A stretch of 64,000 bases of DNA from Pseudisothecium myosuroides (lineage: Eukaryota > Streptophyta > Bryopsida > Hypnales > Lembophyllaceae). The notes under the pieces were generated by a model that saw only the letters and a program-made list of their open reading frames with translations, had not been told where the DNA came from and ran no database searches. The position numbers and the translations under genes are program-made. Positions 21,964-34,400 of the stretch are shown here, in pieces. Within the stretch, counting starts at the first letter, position 1, and each line of letters starts with the position of its first letter. The DNA lies in contig OX637287.1 of the NCBI GenBank assembly GCA_951799445.1, forward strand, positions 40,639,724 to 40,703,723, read 5' to 3'.

Positions 21964-24900
21964 TCACGCCCTGTAAGGGGCAAAGACAACGCAAGAGTTG
22001 TGCCCTCCAAAGCCGAATGAATTTGAGATAGCTGGGAACACACCAGTACGAGGCATTAGAAAGTGAGTACTACTTGAACATACGTGGAGAGAGGCTAAAA
22101 AATGAATCTGCCGCAAGGGAACACGGCTTGCCTCTCCACATTTACTAAATAAGCATACGCCCCTCAATCTCAATGAAACAGCGAGAATCTACTGCATGTA
22201 CGCCTGACCACTGTAAAATTACAATGAGAAATAGAAGTAGAAATTCACACAGTAATTCCAGCTAGAAACTCACCAATGTTAACTTCATGGTCCTTCTTAA
22301 CGTTTGGAACTGTGTCGAATGTCACCGCCTCCTCTGGGGTCTGCAAGCGAAAAACAGTTACAGTTTTTGTAAGTACTCCAGAAGGTCAATGGTCCTGTAT
22401 AATGGATTGTTTCCAAGCTATTAATTATACCCCTATTGGCCAAAAGTGTCCGCTTCCACATCTACAGAAGTTGAACGAATCACTTAAGCTGCATCTAGGT
22501 AACGGAATGTACAAATGGAAAGAAGAAATCACATCCTACATTCTTAAAAATTAAAATAAGTTTGAAAGTTAAAGTAATGAACTAATGTTCGAAAGTGGAC
22601 TCTCTATTTTGGATTGGACACTGAAGGATCAAATCCTCGAATCATTTGGTTCCTAGGAGCTTGTAAAAGTGCGTTACCATAACGAGGCTATATATGACCA
22701 TTACTTGTGAATAAAACCAAGTCCTCAAATAACACGCTTCCCCAAAGGAAAGCTCCCAGAAGAAAGAAAAATGAGTACAAGAACAATGAACTATAGGAAG
22801 AACGCCAGACATTTCAAATTATGACAGGACGGTACCAAAATTCAGCATGATTCTAAAAAGGGTTCATACAAGAATTGCACTTACAAATTGATTAATCGAT
22901 GGGTGCAACCATCCAGTTTGAATAGCTTTGATAGTGGCAATCGCTTCCAAACCTCCAGCAGCTCCAAGGCAATGCCCAATCATAGACTGACACATTTCAG
23001 CAAACCATCCAAACCAGATCAGAGTTTACCTTGGTCACCGTGCCAATAGCCAATGACTAACTTCAACGTAGAACTTTGTACACATAGGCTAGGATCTGAC
23101 CTCAACCATGAAATTTAAATTTTTACAACTCGAAACTTGATTTCTGAAGGACGTTGAAAACCGAGACAACCACAAGAACAAACAAGCCAGAAGATAGAGA
23201 AGCACACACCTTAGTTGCATTAATTTTGATCTCTGATGTGTCTTTAAAGACTTTCTTAAGAGCGTTCACTTCAGCTAAATCACCGACAATTGTTGAGGTC
23301 GCATGAGCGTTGATGTAGTTGACCTGCCAACCCGCCATTCACAGATTCCATATTAGTGGATACCAATAGATTATGTCCACAAACAAACACTTCTAAGATA
23401 AAATTCTAACCTTAGCACAAGACTTCAGAAATAAGTTGTTCGTGTCCGCAACACGTTTCAAATAATCAACACATAAGAAATCCATCACTACATCAAATTA
23501 AGGAACCTGTCTACACATTCATTATTACCAAGTGAGCAAAAGGGTACCTCCTCAGTAGCAACTCCGGCATCTATCAAACTCTTTTCAATACACGAAGAGA
23601 CACCCAACCCGTCAGCTCGGGGATCCGTCATATGGTACGCATCACAGGTCACCGCACCTCCCAGATACTCCGCCACAATCGGAGCTCCTCGCTTCAATGC
23701 ATGCTCCAAACTCTCCATCACCTTCACAAAAGCATCATTGTCAACACCTCAGCATGCTCGCACAACATACAAATCAACCCCTCCAACAATCTAATCTAAA
23801 GTAGTTACACCAAATGGCGACACTCCAAAACCTTGTACAAGGAGTACACGTTAATTTCAAGAACGTACACCACCTCAACATCAAAACTTGCGTTGTTTTA
23901 GATCATCAACCAGTAAAACTTTAAACACTTATAATGATTGCATAGAGTATTTAAATAATACATTCTTTGGTGCGTTGGAAACCTCATTGATTGGCCAACA
24001 AGAATGCTTAATAATCTGGACATTCTGGACTTATACTCATGTCAGTTATGACGTAAACATTGCAACCACGCATACCAGTACTCCAGCGCCTTCGCCCATC
24101 ACGAACCCTTCACGTTCCTTGTCCCAAGGCCTGGAGGCAGTCTGAGGGCTGTCATTTCTCGTCGACAAAGCCCTGCAAGCCACGAAACCTCCCAACCCGA
24201 TGGGCAGAATGGCGGCCTCAGTGCCTCCGGCGACCATGATGTCGGCCTCTCCCCTCCGAATGTGGTTGGCAGCTGCGTAGAAACAGTAGTTGGCAGTGGC
24301 ACAGGCCGTGGAGATCGAGTAATTGGGACCCATGAGGCCAAGGTCGATGGCCAGGAGGGCAGAGCCCATGTTGGTAATCGCATACGGGATGAAGAAAGGT
24401 GTGATTCTCTTATGACCCTTTTCCACCAACGCTTGCACTCCATCCGAGAATACCGTGAGCCCTCCCATGCCAGTTCCCACGAGCACGCCAACCTTTTGCT
24501 TATCAACCTGCTTTGGATACGTCCAGTCAATCCATATTCAAATCCGCGTTCAAATTCATACATTCAAATTGGCTTATCAACCTGCCTTGAATGTCAAGTC
24601 CATCCGCATTCAAATTGGATTAAAGACCTGCACTGGATGGCCCGTCAATCCATGTTCAACTTCACACAATCAAATTGCTTATCGATCCGCACTGGATATC
24701 CCATCTATTCATATTCAAATTCACATTCACACTTCTTTATCAACCTAGGCAAACACCCATAATTCAAATCCGTGTTCAAATTCACACATTACATAATCCG
24801 AATCCATGTTCAAATTCACACGTTCCATAATTCAAATCCACGTTCAAGCTCACCTTCAGAATTAATCGTCCTGTAAACATTGGCAAAGCGCTCAGGAGAA

Positions 24901-26673
24901 TGTCATACACAAGATACCAAAATACTATTATTGCTCGTCATAGACACCGAGAAGAAGAGCGACAAGTTCAATGCTAATTTTGAATTTTTCATGTTGCAGA
25001 GACTAGAAATCTCACCGTGTTGAGATCGTCGCCACCAAGTTTGGCGTCCTCCAACGCACGCTTGCCACTGACCAAGCAATACCTCAAACTGTCATCCAAG
25101 CGGCGATCGTTCTTGCCATCGATGTAACCATTTCCACTGAACCCCCGAATCTGTCCGGCGAATTTCGTGGGGAACTTGGAGATGTCGAACCTGTCGATGG
25201 TGTCAATACCGCTCGTCCCCGCCAAGAGCTTGTCGTAGAACACGTCCACGTCGTTCCCGAAGACGGACACCAGCCCCATGCCCGTGATCACCACCCGCTT
25301 CTTCGGATCCGTCTCTCTCTTCGGAGCGCTCAACGCGCACCGCACCCCTTGCACTTTCCCATTCGCTGCGCGTCACAAAGGAAAGAAATAACAACGCTTT
25401 AGATCCACCCTAACATACCTTGAACCCTCTCTCGCTCTAGAACTCTGCATTGAAATCTTAGTTCAACGACCGCATTCTAACACAGACACAGTTAAAATCC
25501 AGATGCTATGTTACAATGCTGCCAAAAGCAAATCCAGTACACTCAATATTTCGTAATATTACAAACAATCACTAGCAACAACTATAGTACCGAAACGCAA
25601 TGTACCTGGAACTCTATCAACCCACACCCACTCACCCACAAATCAATCCCAAACCTCCTATAAAAGCATCTCACAACGAAATTACTCCACAATGCAACGG
25701 CAAATGATCTCATCCGCGTCACTAATATTGAGACCATGTGAAAAATTGCGACTACCAATCCTCGTGATCGATCTAGGGCTCTGAAATACGAGAATGAGGA
25801 AAAGGAACATAAGGAAAGCATAACTCTTAGAAACGACCGCATTCTAATAACAGTCACTTAAAATCCCAAATGCTGTACAACAATGTTGTCCAATAATCCG
25901 TATTGCGCAATACTAAAACCACTCACCAGCACCGCCTTTCGTACCCAACCTCTCAAAGTACCCTGAAACCTCTCAACTCGCACCCACCAGCCAATCAATC
26001 CAAAGCCTCGCACCAAAGAACCCCACACAACGAAATCGTCCCGCAATGCAACAGTACAAAACCAAATATTGAAATCACGTGAAAAAGAAGCAACCGCCAA
26101 TGCCCGTCACCAACCTAGGTCACCCAAACGCGAGAATGAACAACAAGGGGAGAAACCCCTCCCTCCACCCAGACCTCCCTCCCCATTGAATTCTTCCCAC
26201 CCCTCGCATTCTAAACTGAAACCTATCCACTACACCCCAATGCCGTCCCCACCAGAGACCCAAACACTCCCCATTGCACAACATCAAACAACACTCACGC
26301 CTAATCACCAAATCTCAATGCACCTCCAAACCAATCCACCTCTAAACCAATCCACCAAACCAAGCGCCACCCACCCACCAATCCATCAATCCATCCCGAA
26401 CCGCGTCCCAAACCATCCCGGAATGAGCAATCACGTCACCAATGCCCTGCAACCACTCCCTACCATTGAAATCCTCCACCGCCAATGCAATAGGGCTTCG
26501 AAGAGAAGGGAGGAAAACGTACGGGACGCAGTGGCGTTCGTCCGCAGGTGCGCTGGTTGTTGCAGAGCGGTGGTGGGGTTGGAGGAGCGCAGGCCGTGGT
26601 AGTGCGGGAGAGCTGGAGCGGAGGCTGCGATGGCCATTGCGGACGAAATGGTCATGGCAGGAATGCAATGCAA
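21964..26673 (-). CDS. KASI: Beta-ketoacyl-ACP synthase I, plastid (KAS I)
   Basis: Eight exons: 26523-26673, 25016-25365, 24076-24507, 23548-23721, 23210-23323, 22885-22986, 22274-22340, 21964-22031, 485 residues, all phases consistent. It elongates C4-C16 acyl-ACP with malonyl-ACP in plastid fatty-acid synthesis. The first exon ([20 protein letters not shown]...) is Ser/Ala-rich like a transit peptide. The mature part starts [16 protein letters not shown]. The catalytic triad is visible: Cys236 in [10 protein letters not shown], His376 in NAHATST, His412 in [12 protein letters not shown], with Lys407 in [18 protein letters not shown] and the [13 protein letters not shown] ending favour KAS I over KAS II. 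The choice of first ATG (26673 or 26655) is uncertain. Intron 1 is about 1.16 kb. Confidence 0.93.
24530..24860 (-). repeat. Minisatellite in KAS I intron 2
   Basis: Degenerate tandem units of very roughly 70-80 bp (AATTCAAATCCGCGTTCAAATT, GGCTTATCAACCTGC, ACTGGATGGCCC and so on) run up to the 5' side of exon 3. The 14 bases GCTTATCAACCTGC at 24498-24511, which contain the exon 3 acceptor, recur exactly at 24572-24585. Weaker versions follow near 24672 and 24733. Confidence 0.75.
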
Positions 26674-28017
26674 TGGGGAGTGTGTTGGCGAGGAAGAAGA
26701 ATACGAATGGAGAGCTGGTGATGGTGATGTTGCGAAAGAGGAAGGGGAAGGAGCAAGTGCAAGCGCAAGAGCAAGAGGAGTGACGGAGTGATCGGGGATT
26801 GGAGGGGCTTTGGGTTTGGCTTGGCTTGGGCTTAGGGAGTCTTGAGACCCTTCAATAGCTGCTTGGCTTGGCAGGTGGGGTCTGCCGTGAGAGCTGGCCG
26901 CTGGTCCAGCTTAGATGTCTCCGTCCGTGCTTCGCAGAACATTCCAGACGGGGAAACCGAATGGTTCCACGCTGCCAGGGCAGCTCGGGCACCAGGAAGA
27001 ATACGGTGGGCGGACCTAATGATGTTATGATAGTTTTGGAAATTACGAAGGCAGTTTAGCATTCGTAGCGACGAAAGCTAATTTTATAAGTTACTCTCTT
27101 TAGTACTCTTGTGTAATATAGGTGATACTAGGGTTGATTTTGGTTGTCAACTATAATGCTGCATAATAAATTTGGAATAATCTTATAACCAAATTATAGC
27201 CACTACAAAGTAGGAATAATGGGTCTACTATCGAACCTTTAGTTGGGCATCCTTACAAAATACAAAATGCTTCATGATTGGCTCAACCTGAAAGAAAGAA
27301 AACATCAGTCACAAATGGAGTGTGTCATCGTGACCAAGTGCAAAACCGAAATCGTCCACTCTTGGTCACAGGTCGGACCATGGTCTAACAAACGCCCACC
27401 CTACGCCCGTGCTCCTCACCAGCCGGATTTGCAGGCGTTGCAGCAGCTTTCGGGTTTCAGTAGCAGTGACTCCGCGCCTGTCCATCGATGCTGCGTCGAG
27501 CCTCCGATTGTCAGAAGGTCAGCTCTCGATTTGACCACTTTCGTCTCTCCACAGTCATTGCAGGTTACAGATTTCTTTTCGGTGAATCGAACAAGTTGGC
27601 CGCGCGTTTCGCAAATTTGAGTTGCAGAAAGTTTTTGGGGTTCTGAGATAGATTGCCTTCAATGCAAGGTAGGGATGTTGTAATTGAAAGTGCTGGATTA
27701 TTGTTCTTTTCTCTCGCATTCGCCGTTGTGACTTTTTTTTCTTTTTCTTTGCTTGCGGTTGCAGTTGCACTCCGAATTTGACAAGATGCTGTAACAGCAG
27801 ATTTTTTGGAGTGTTGATATTTTCGAGTGCCTTATTCATTTGACCTAATGTCTGGGATTCTGAAGTAGCTGTTTCCAGTGAGAGCAGTCTTTGAGAGTTT
27901 GTATGTAAGAAATTTGATTCTCAAATGGGGTTTAGGGTTTGGAGAGCTTGACCATGGTTGAGTCGACCAAGTCATTCTCGTCACCCTTGTGTCGAAAACT
28001 GTGAATGAGATAGCATC
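26674..28017. promoter_or_regulatory. Shared upstream region of KAS I and FtsZ
   Basis: 1.34 kb separates the two divergent start codons. It probably contains both promoters and leaders. GGGTTTAGGGTTTGG near 27928 is telobox-like, close to the FtsZ start. A T-rich tract with CTTTTTCTTT lies near 27730. I see no gene; open frames at 26842-27059 and 27243-27620 lack domain similarity, though part could be 5' leader of FtsZ. Confidence 0.45.
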
Positions 28018-30760
28018 ATGATGGTCACATGGAGGGCGTCGGTTGGTTCTGGACCTGTGAGCCCTTCTTTGAGTCATCATCGACTCCTGCAAAGCAGAGG
28101 GGAATGTCCAAGAGGAGCTCGTTTGGGATTCTTGAACCGACATTTGCGATTTGTGTCATTTGAGAAAGCTAAAGAATGCAGCCGAGTCTCAGCTTATAAC
28201 AGAGGAAATAACGGCAGCTTGAATGGGCGCTTTCATGGCTCGGAGAACGGATTTTCGTTGCCACCCGAAGGGGCTGACCCCTTTACTTTGTCCCCTGCGA
28301 TGGACTCCTTTTCCATTAAGGTGGAGGAGGATTATAATGATGTACAGGATTCCTTTGCTGCGAGTAGCATGAAACGGAGCTTATCCGGCTGCGCTTCGAT
28401 CAAAGTGTTCGGTGTCGGGGGTGGAGGGTGTAATGCGGTGGATGAAATGGTGAGGTCCGAGCTTTTGAATGTGGAATTCTGGGCTGTCAACACGGATAAA
28501 CAAGCATTGAATAAGTCGCTTGCTCCCAATAAGATTCAGATTGGACAAGAGACCACCGCTGGTCGTGGTGCAGGTCAGGCCTTCTTATACCTTACAATAT
28601 AATGTTAGTAGAATTTGAAACATGACCTAATTCAATACAAGTTTTGACTACGTAATTAACTCCTCGCGGACCAAAATTGGGCCTCTAGTCTTTTTTTAGC
28701 AGTTTTTAGGTCATACGGAAACTTTCTTTAGTCCAACTTTATTTATTTTTTGACCAACACATGCAATGCTCGTCACTGGTTCTGGTGATTTATTATTCCG
28801 AATTATATTCTTCAAAATGTGATTAATCGAATTTGTTATTTTAAAACCATGAATCCTTGGTTGTTTAGAGGTTATGATTTGTGCGAACTAGCCTACTCAA
28901 TCAGCATATTCGACATGAGGTCATTATGCTTCTTGTCGACTTTTCTGAGTTTGGTGAAGTGACGAAATTCAGGTGGAAAAGGTACAACTGGCGAAGAAGC
29001 GGCAACAGAGTCACTGGCGGAGCTTTCGATGGCACTTGAAGGTGCTGATCTGGTCTTCATTGCCTCCGGTATGGGCGGCGGTACTGGTTCTGGGGCAGGT
29101 GTGTGCTTCCTGGATACGCCAAAATTATCCTCTCGAAAGATGTTGATGCTAGTATTCATCTAGCAGGTCCTGAGATCAATATTAGCGTTTTGTTAAATTA
29201 TCGTGAAGCTTATTTTCAATCAATGTTAATTAAATAGTTACCAAGTTAATATCAACGGCACAGACATTAATGTAACTTCATATGCATTAGCATTAACACA
29301 GCACTAGGGCTATTATGAATTTAATGTCTATTAGACCTTTCTCATGATGCAATGTATGACGAACATACATATAAAAGCACAGCCAGTTTCACTCTATTGA
29401 ATGAACAGTTGTGTGAAAACAGGTTGTCTTCATTTGTGACTGTTGTATATGTTTATATTCTTAGAACGGTGGATTGAAATGTTCGCTGTTGTGATTTTCA
29501 GCTCCAGTGGTAGCTCGTTTGGCAAAGGCTATGGGAGCGTTAACGATTGGCATAGTAACTGAGCCATTCACATTCGAGGGATTTACCCGGGCACGGCAGG
29601 CAAGGAAAGCCATTGAGGATATGCGCCATGCGGCCGACACCGTAGTTGTAGTTCCAAACGATCGCTTGCTTCAGACCGTCTCACCTGACACATCTATGCT
29701 GGAGGCTTTTCATCTTGCAGATGATGTCTTGCGCCAGGTACATTATCTATACCTATTAACGCAATTTCGGAGAAAAGCAAGTGAATGAATAATTAGTATG
29801 TCTGAAGCTGTGATGGTGGAAGTCTGGAACTAGTACACTTTGCATGACCTAGGCATTTTAATTTACTAAGGAGTGATTTTTAGGAGATCACTATAGAGCT
29901 GTGAAGGAGATCTTGGAGACGAGCCAAATCTGTTGCTATGGAATTTGTCACTATAATAATTTCGTTTGCAATTCCAAAGTGGGTGTTTATAGACTACTAT
30001 AAATGACAGTAGACAAACTCATTTCCATTCAAAGATTAGTGGCCGTAGATATTTTGCTAGTTCATGCTTACAGCACTTGCTAATAAGTCAAATCAACTGT
30101 ATGAATAGATGAGTAGTTATTGGTAACAGGGGTCGGTGTGCGAGTCAGGATCAGTTCCCTTTGACCTTATCATTGATCTTGGGAACGTTGTTATCAGACC
30201 CTTCACCATTGTGAATGTCCAATTCTAAAGGTTTTGCCGTGGATCAACAGGGAGTGCAAGGAATTTCCGACATTATCACAATTCCAGGGCTTGTCAACGT
30301 CGACTTTGCGGATGTGAAAGCGATCATGTCAAACGCAGGGAGTGCAATGTTAGGAATAGGCGCTGGCTTCGGAAAGAACCGTGCCGAGGAAGTAGCACGT
30401 TCAGCCATTATGTCTCCCTTACTCCGCTCCATCTCGAGGCCCATGGGCATTGTGTACAATGTGACTGGCGGAAGCGACCTAACTCTTCACGAAGTTAACA
30501 TTGCAGCGGAGATTGTCCATGACATGGCTGATCCAAACGCAAACGTGATATTTGGGGCGGTCATTGACGAGAGCTTCAAAGGGATGATACGTATGACAGT
30601 CATTGCTACCGGATTTAGGGAACCTGGAGATGAGAAGGCCGTCAGTAGTGTTCGAACTGTAGATGATGACATATTCTTCTGGGAACAGAATCCTAAAAGA
30701 GCAGCCGATCTTGGCAAAGTGCCGGACTTTTTGCGAAAGAAAGACAGGAAGCGCAGGTAA
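28018..30760 (+). CDS. FTSZ: FtsZ plastid-division GTPase, divergent type
   Basis: Four exons: 28018-28573, 28973-29098, 29502-29737, 30251-30760, 475 residues, phases consistent. FtsZ polymerises with GTP into the ring that divides chloroplasts. The N-terminal ~110 residues are non-conserved and Ser/Arg-containing, as in a plastid transit sequence. The nucleotide-binding landmarks follow: [27 protein letters not shown], the tubulin signature [15 protein letters not shown] (about residues 218-232), [29 protein letters not shown]. The T3-flanking segment [16 protein letters not shown] replaces the usual NP..G...A.ES and is unusual. The tail [13 protein letters not shown] resembles the FtsZ2 C-terminal peptide. 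It may belong to the third FtsZ clade known from mosses and other non-seed plants; a tree is needed to decide. Confidence 0.93.
28656..28875 (-). mobile_element. TTAA element, ~0.2 kb family (F3), in FtsZ intron 1
   Basis: The left edge is TTAACTCCTCGCGGACC. The right edge is AACCATGAATCCTTGGTTG then TTTAGAGGTTAT (last TTAA decayed). It shares AACCATGAAT and the AGCAGTTT / TCATA / TCCAA...TTTATT series with 31701-31903. Non-coding. Confidence 0.65.
29880..30200 (+). repeat. Interspersed repeat F7 in FtsZ intron 3
   Basis: GGAGATCACTATAGAGCTGTG ... CAAAGTGGGTGTTTATAGAC ... TTCATTCCATTCAAAGAT-like core ... CATGCTTACAGCACTTGCTA ... TGAATAGATGAGTAG ... GGTAACAGGGGTCGGTGTG. The same ordered series occurs at 31065-31355, 41390-41750 and inverted at 32420-32655. 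No clear terminal repeats; type unknown. Confidence 0.65.
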
Positions 30761-31064
30761 CTGACGTGTTATGATTTTATCCTCAGGGTTCGTGAAGGAT
30801 AAATTGCTTGATGGCCATGAAGAGGGAATTCAGTTGAAAAGCTCTGTAGCTGAAACTGTATTCTGAATGTGCCGAGTTTCTCCTCAGAAGAAGGCCGACT
30901 CTGGGCCCTGGGCTCTAGAGGAGGACGAAGGAGTTGTAATCAAGATCCAATTCTTAATAGAGTGAACCTACTTTTAATGTTTCTGTACAGTGAGCATTTG
31001 TCAACCGAGTTTGTTATCAAAGCTCGAGCTGCCCTTGTAGGACTGATTTTGAGAGATTGGTATT

Positions 31065-31355
31065 GAGCTGTGGAGAGACTATTAGGGTTCAAAAGCCAAA
31101 TTTATTGAGATCGAATTTTTTATCACTGTGTTCAAACTCCTTATGCAATATCAAAGTGGGGGTATAGACCTCCATAAATGGACACTCATTTCTATTCAAA
31201 GATCAGTAGATTCAGATATTTAGCTCACCACATTTTTGCTCACAGTTTGCTAATAAGTTCAACCCAACCGAGCCTAGATGACTTTCTATTGGTAATAGGG
31301 GTCAGTAAAAAGATTTTAGTATCTTCTACCTTGTTATTAACTTGGGTAACCATGT
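31065..31355 (+). repeat. Interspersed repeat F7, downstream of FtsZ
   Basis: Matches the copy in FtsZ intron 3: GAGCTGTGGAGAGA, TTATCACTGTGTTCAA, CAAAGTGGGGGTATAGACC, TCATTTCTATTCAAAGATCA, GTTTGCTAATAAGTTCAA, GGTAATAGGGGTCAGT, AACTTGGGTAACC. It fills most of the 665 bases between FtsZ and the convergent nitronate-monooxygenase-like gene. Confidence 0.65.
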
Positions 31356-31425
31356 TTTATTGGTATTTGCTATTGTTGTAGACAACACCCCCATGGACCC
31401 CTTAAAACACACAGCCCGCAGTAGG

Positions 31426-34400
31426 TCACACCATTGTGCTCGTCCTGTGTTTGGGCCGGATTTCAAGCAGTCCACAAAGCCTTTGTTGAATAATAGCCTG
31501 TGCCTCCTCAAGGACACCTTTAACAACAGATGCTGCAGGAATAACCTCCTTGATGTGGACTGAACCCATTCCAGCATACAGGGCCATACTCTCAATATCG
31601 CCCTGTGTTGTCAAGTTGGGAACTTTTCCTGAAAATCTTGGTACCTCCTCTTCCTGCATTACAAGTTCCATCAATGAGCTTCACACAAAAGAACGAGAAT
31701 TTAACCCCTGAAGATCCAAAAAGCTCAACCTGAGCTTTTTTTTTAAAGCAGTTTGGAGTAATCATATCTGATGTCCAATTTTCATTTATTACAACGCAAT
31801 GTTCTTTACTCATTTAGGTCCCATTTCAATTATTTTTTTCACTATATAATCAATTGAATTGTCATTTTCAAACCATGAATCGGCATGGTCTTTTAAGGGT
31901 TCATGTTACACAAGAAACCACTGGGAAAGGGAACCTCTTGGTAACTAAGGAGAAGAGACGAAATCCAGTTGAATAACATACCTTGTCAAATATTGTGGTG
32001 CTGCCAATGATAGGCTGGCCGAGCTCGTTTTCGTCCGCAGCAATTTTGTTCTTCCAAGTTTCAAAAAAAGGTGTCTTCAAAACGCGTTGAGCAGCACCGG
32101 GCCAGCGGGCTCTCCCAAACACGTGGGTGTACTCGGTGCTGCCTTCCTCCTCAATTTCAACAATCTTTTGCTTGTACAAAGGATGTGCATAGGATTCCGT
32201 TGTCGCCAAAAACCTTCAAACCAACCACCTACAACTTGAGTCCAATGCAGGGAGAACCCGCAATGATTATTTCGTAAAATTTCAAATGCATCCAAGTTTG
32301 CTGCACTTTCAAAAATTACACTTAGAGTTGGTAAAAATCAAGATTCATTTCTAGAATTCAAAATTTCTTGGTAGCAATCTCGAGATACGCGGAACTAAAT
32401 TTAAGGCAGAGAATACTATCACCATCGCAGACCTGATCCTGTCTCCTACATTGATCCCCTTGCTACCAACAGTAACCCGTCAATTCATAAAATTGGTTGG
32501 ACCGACCAGCAAGTGCTGTAAGCGTGACTGACTAATTTCTGATGGATATGGGGTACTCTACTGCACTTATAATGGTCTACAACCTCCCACTTTGAAATTG
32601 AATAGTGATAAAAAATTTGATCTCACCGCAGTTCTATACTGATCTCCCCAAAATCACACTGCTCCGTATGTTAAAATGCTTAAAACGAAGCTTTTAATAT
32701 CCTCTACCGAAGTTGCTGTTATTAAGAGCTTGCGACAATGACTGCTCAAGGACGAATTAATGCGAACTTCAGAGAGTATCGAATATACCTGGTCCCCATG
32801 CAGATGCCTTGAGCTCCAAGAGCAAGGGCAGCAACGTAGCCACGTCCATCCACAATCCCTCCTGCTGCTATCACAGGAATTTTATAGCCCTTCACTGCGT
32901 CTACTACACTGGGAACTAGAGTCAGCAAGCCCACCTGCACGCAGACATGTACCACACTACCAGTGTAAACAAATGGGCACCACTGACCGCAATAATCTAG
33001 CTGCCTGGGGTCCTAATATACAAACTATGAAATAGTCTGAGTGTAAGACAGGTGTGCTACAAACAGTCAGTTTGTGTGCATGACTGGTGCGGAGAATATT
33101 CCAGAATGTCATATAGAGAAGGACGTATTTAGAGAGGTGTGAGTGTAGCATATGATTTTTCACAGTCGAAGGAAGAGGAAAAGGTAAAACCTTAAACCCT
33201 AAACCCTAAACCCACTTGAAACCCACTTGAAAGACATTGGTATGTGCTGAATTGATCAATTTTCCTTGCCTGACTTTGGACATGACCGCCCGCTTCAACA
33301 CCCTGGACAATGATGGCATCCACTCCGGCGTTGGCAGCCTTGAGAGCCTCTTCCACAGATCCCACCTGATGCAACACCTTCACTCCTGCTTCATGGGCTT
33401 CGATCACCCGCTCCTTGGGAAAGTCACCCCATGAGATTTGCAGGAAGCCTACTTTCTCAGCGTAGATATCTTTCAGGCTCTTCTCATGTGGAAACGCCCT
33501 GTCAAATTCAAAACCCACAGTGTATGCAACATGAATTCCACCACTACTTCAATACCCCATAATCGCAATGAAACCCATTTTTGCAGGATTTGCAGTAAAG
33601 TATCGGTATGGAGGACATAGTAATATCTCATAATCTTGTTCCTCTTCAGCGCTATGGTGTCCCTCTATTTAGACTCTTGAGTGACTGAGCTTGATTGAAT
33701 AATTTCTAACCATCAAGGCCATGTATATTAACCCCTAAGGACCAATGATTCATGGATTTCGATTGAGAAATTTGATCGACCATAATGTAAAAACTATGCT
33801 TCAGATAGAGCCCTTTTTTATACCACCGAAATCAATGAAGGACACAGCATTTGTTACTCACAAAACAAATAAAATCGGACATAAAAAGTCTCTTAATGGG
33901 ATACTTAAAAATGAGCACCAATTTGCAGTTCTCAGTTAAGAAAGGCTCAGGCACGGCAGTAAATTTGAGAGGTACAGTACTCACAGAATGACCCCGACTC
34001 CAAAAGGCTTGCTAGTGAGCTGTCGAGTCTTTGCCACCATCTTCTTCAGTTGATCAGGACTATCCTACAAAGCAACTATGAAACATTCAATTTTCAAAGG
34101 GTCAACCAGGAATGGAGGATTCATATGAAACTAAGAAAATCTTGAATGCCCAGTCAGCGATGGAAATTCAAATCAAAGAGAGAAAATCTTAAATGCCCAG
34201 TCGGGGATGAAAAATTCGAATGACAGTGAGAATCTGGAATGGCCAGGGATGGAAACTTCAACCGAGGGAGAATAAGTCTTGAATGGTCATCCCGAGATGG
34301 AAAATTCAAATGAAAGAGAGAAAATCTTGGATGGACAGCCAACGATAGAAAATCCAAATGAATGTGGGAAATTCTTGAATTCCCATCCAGCGACGGAAAT

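Noticed and set aside
33187..33213. Chromosome-end telomere
   Set aside because: Only about three units and lying within an intron flanked by coding exons, so an interstitial relic.
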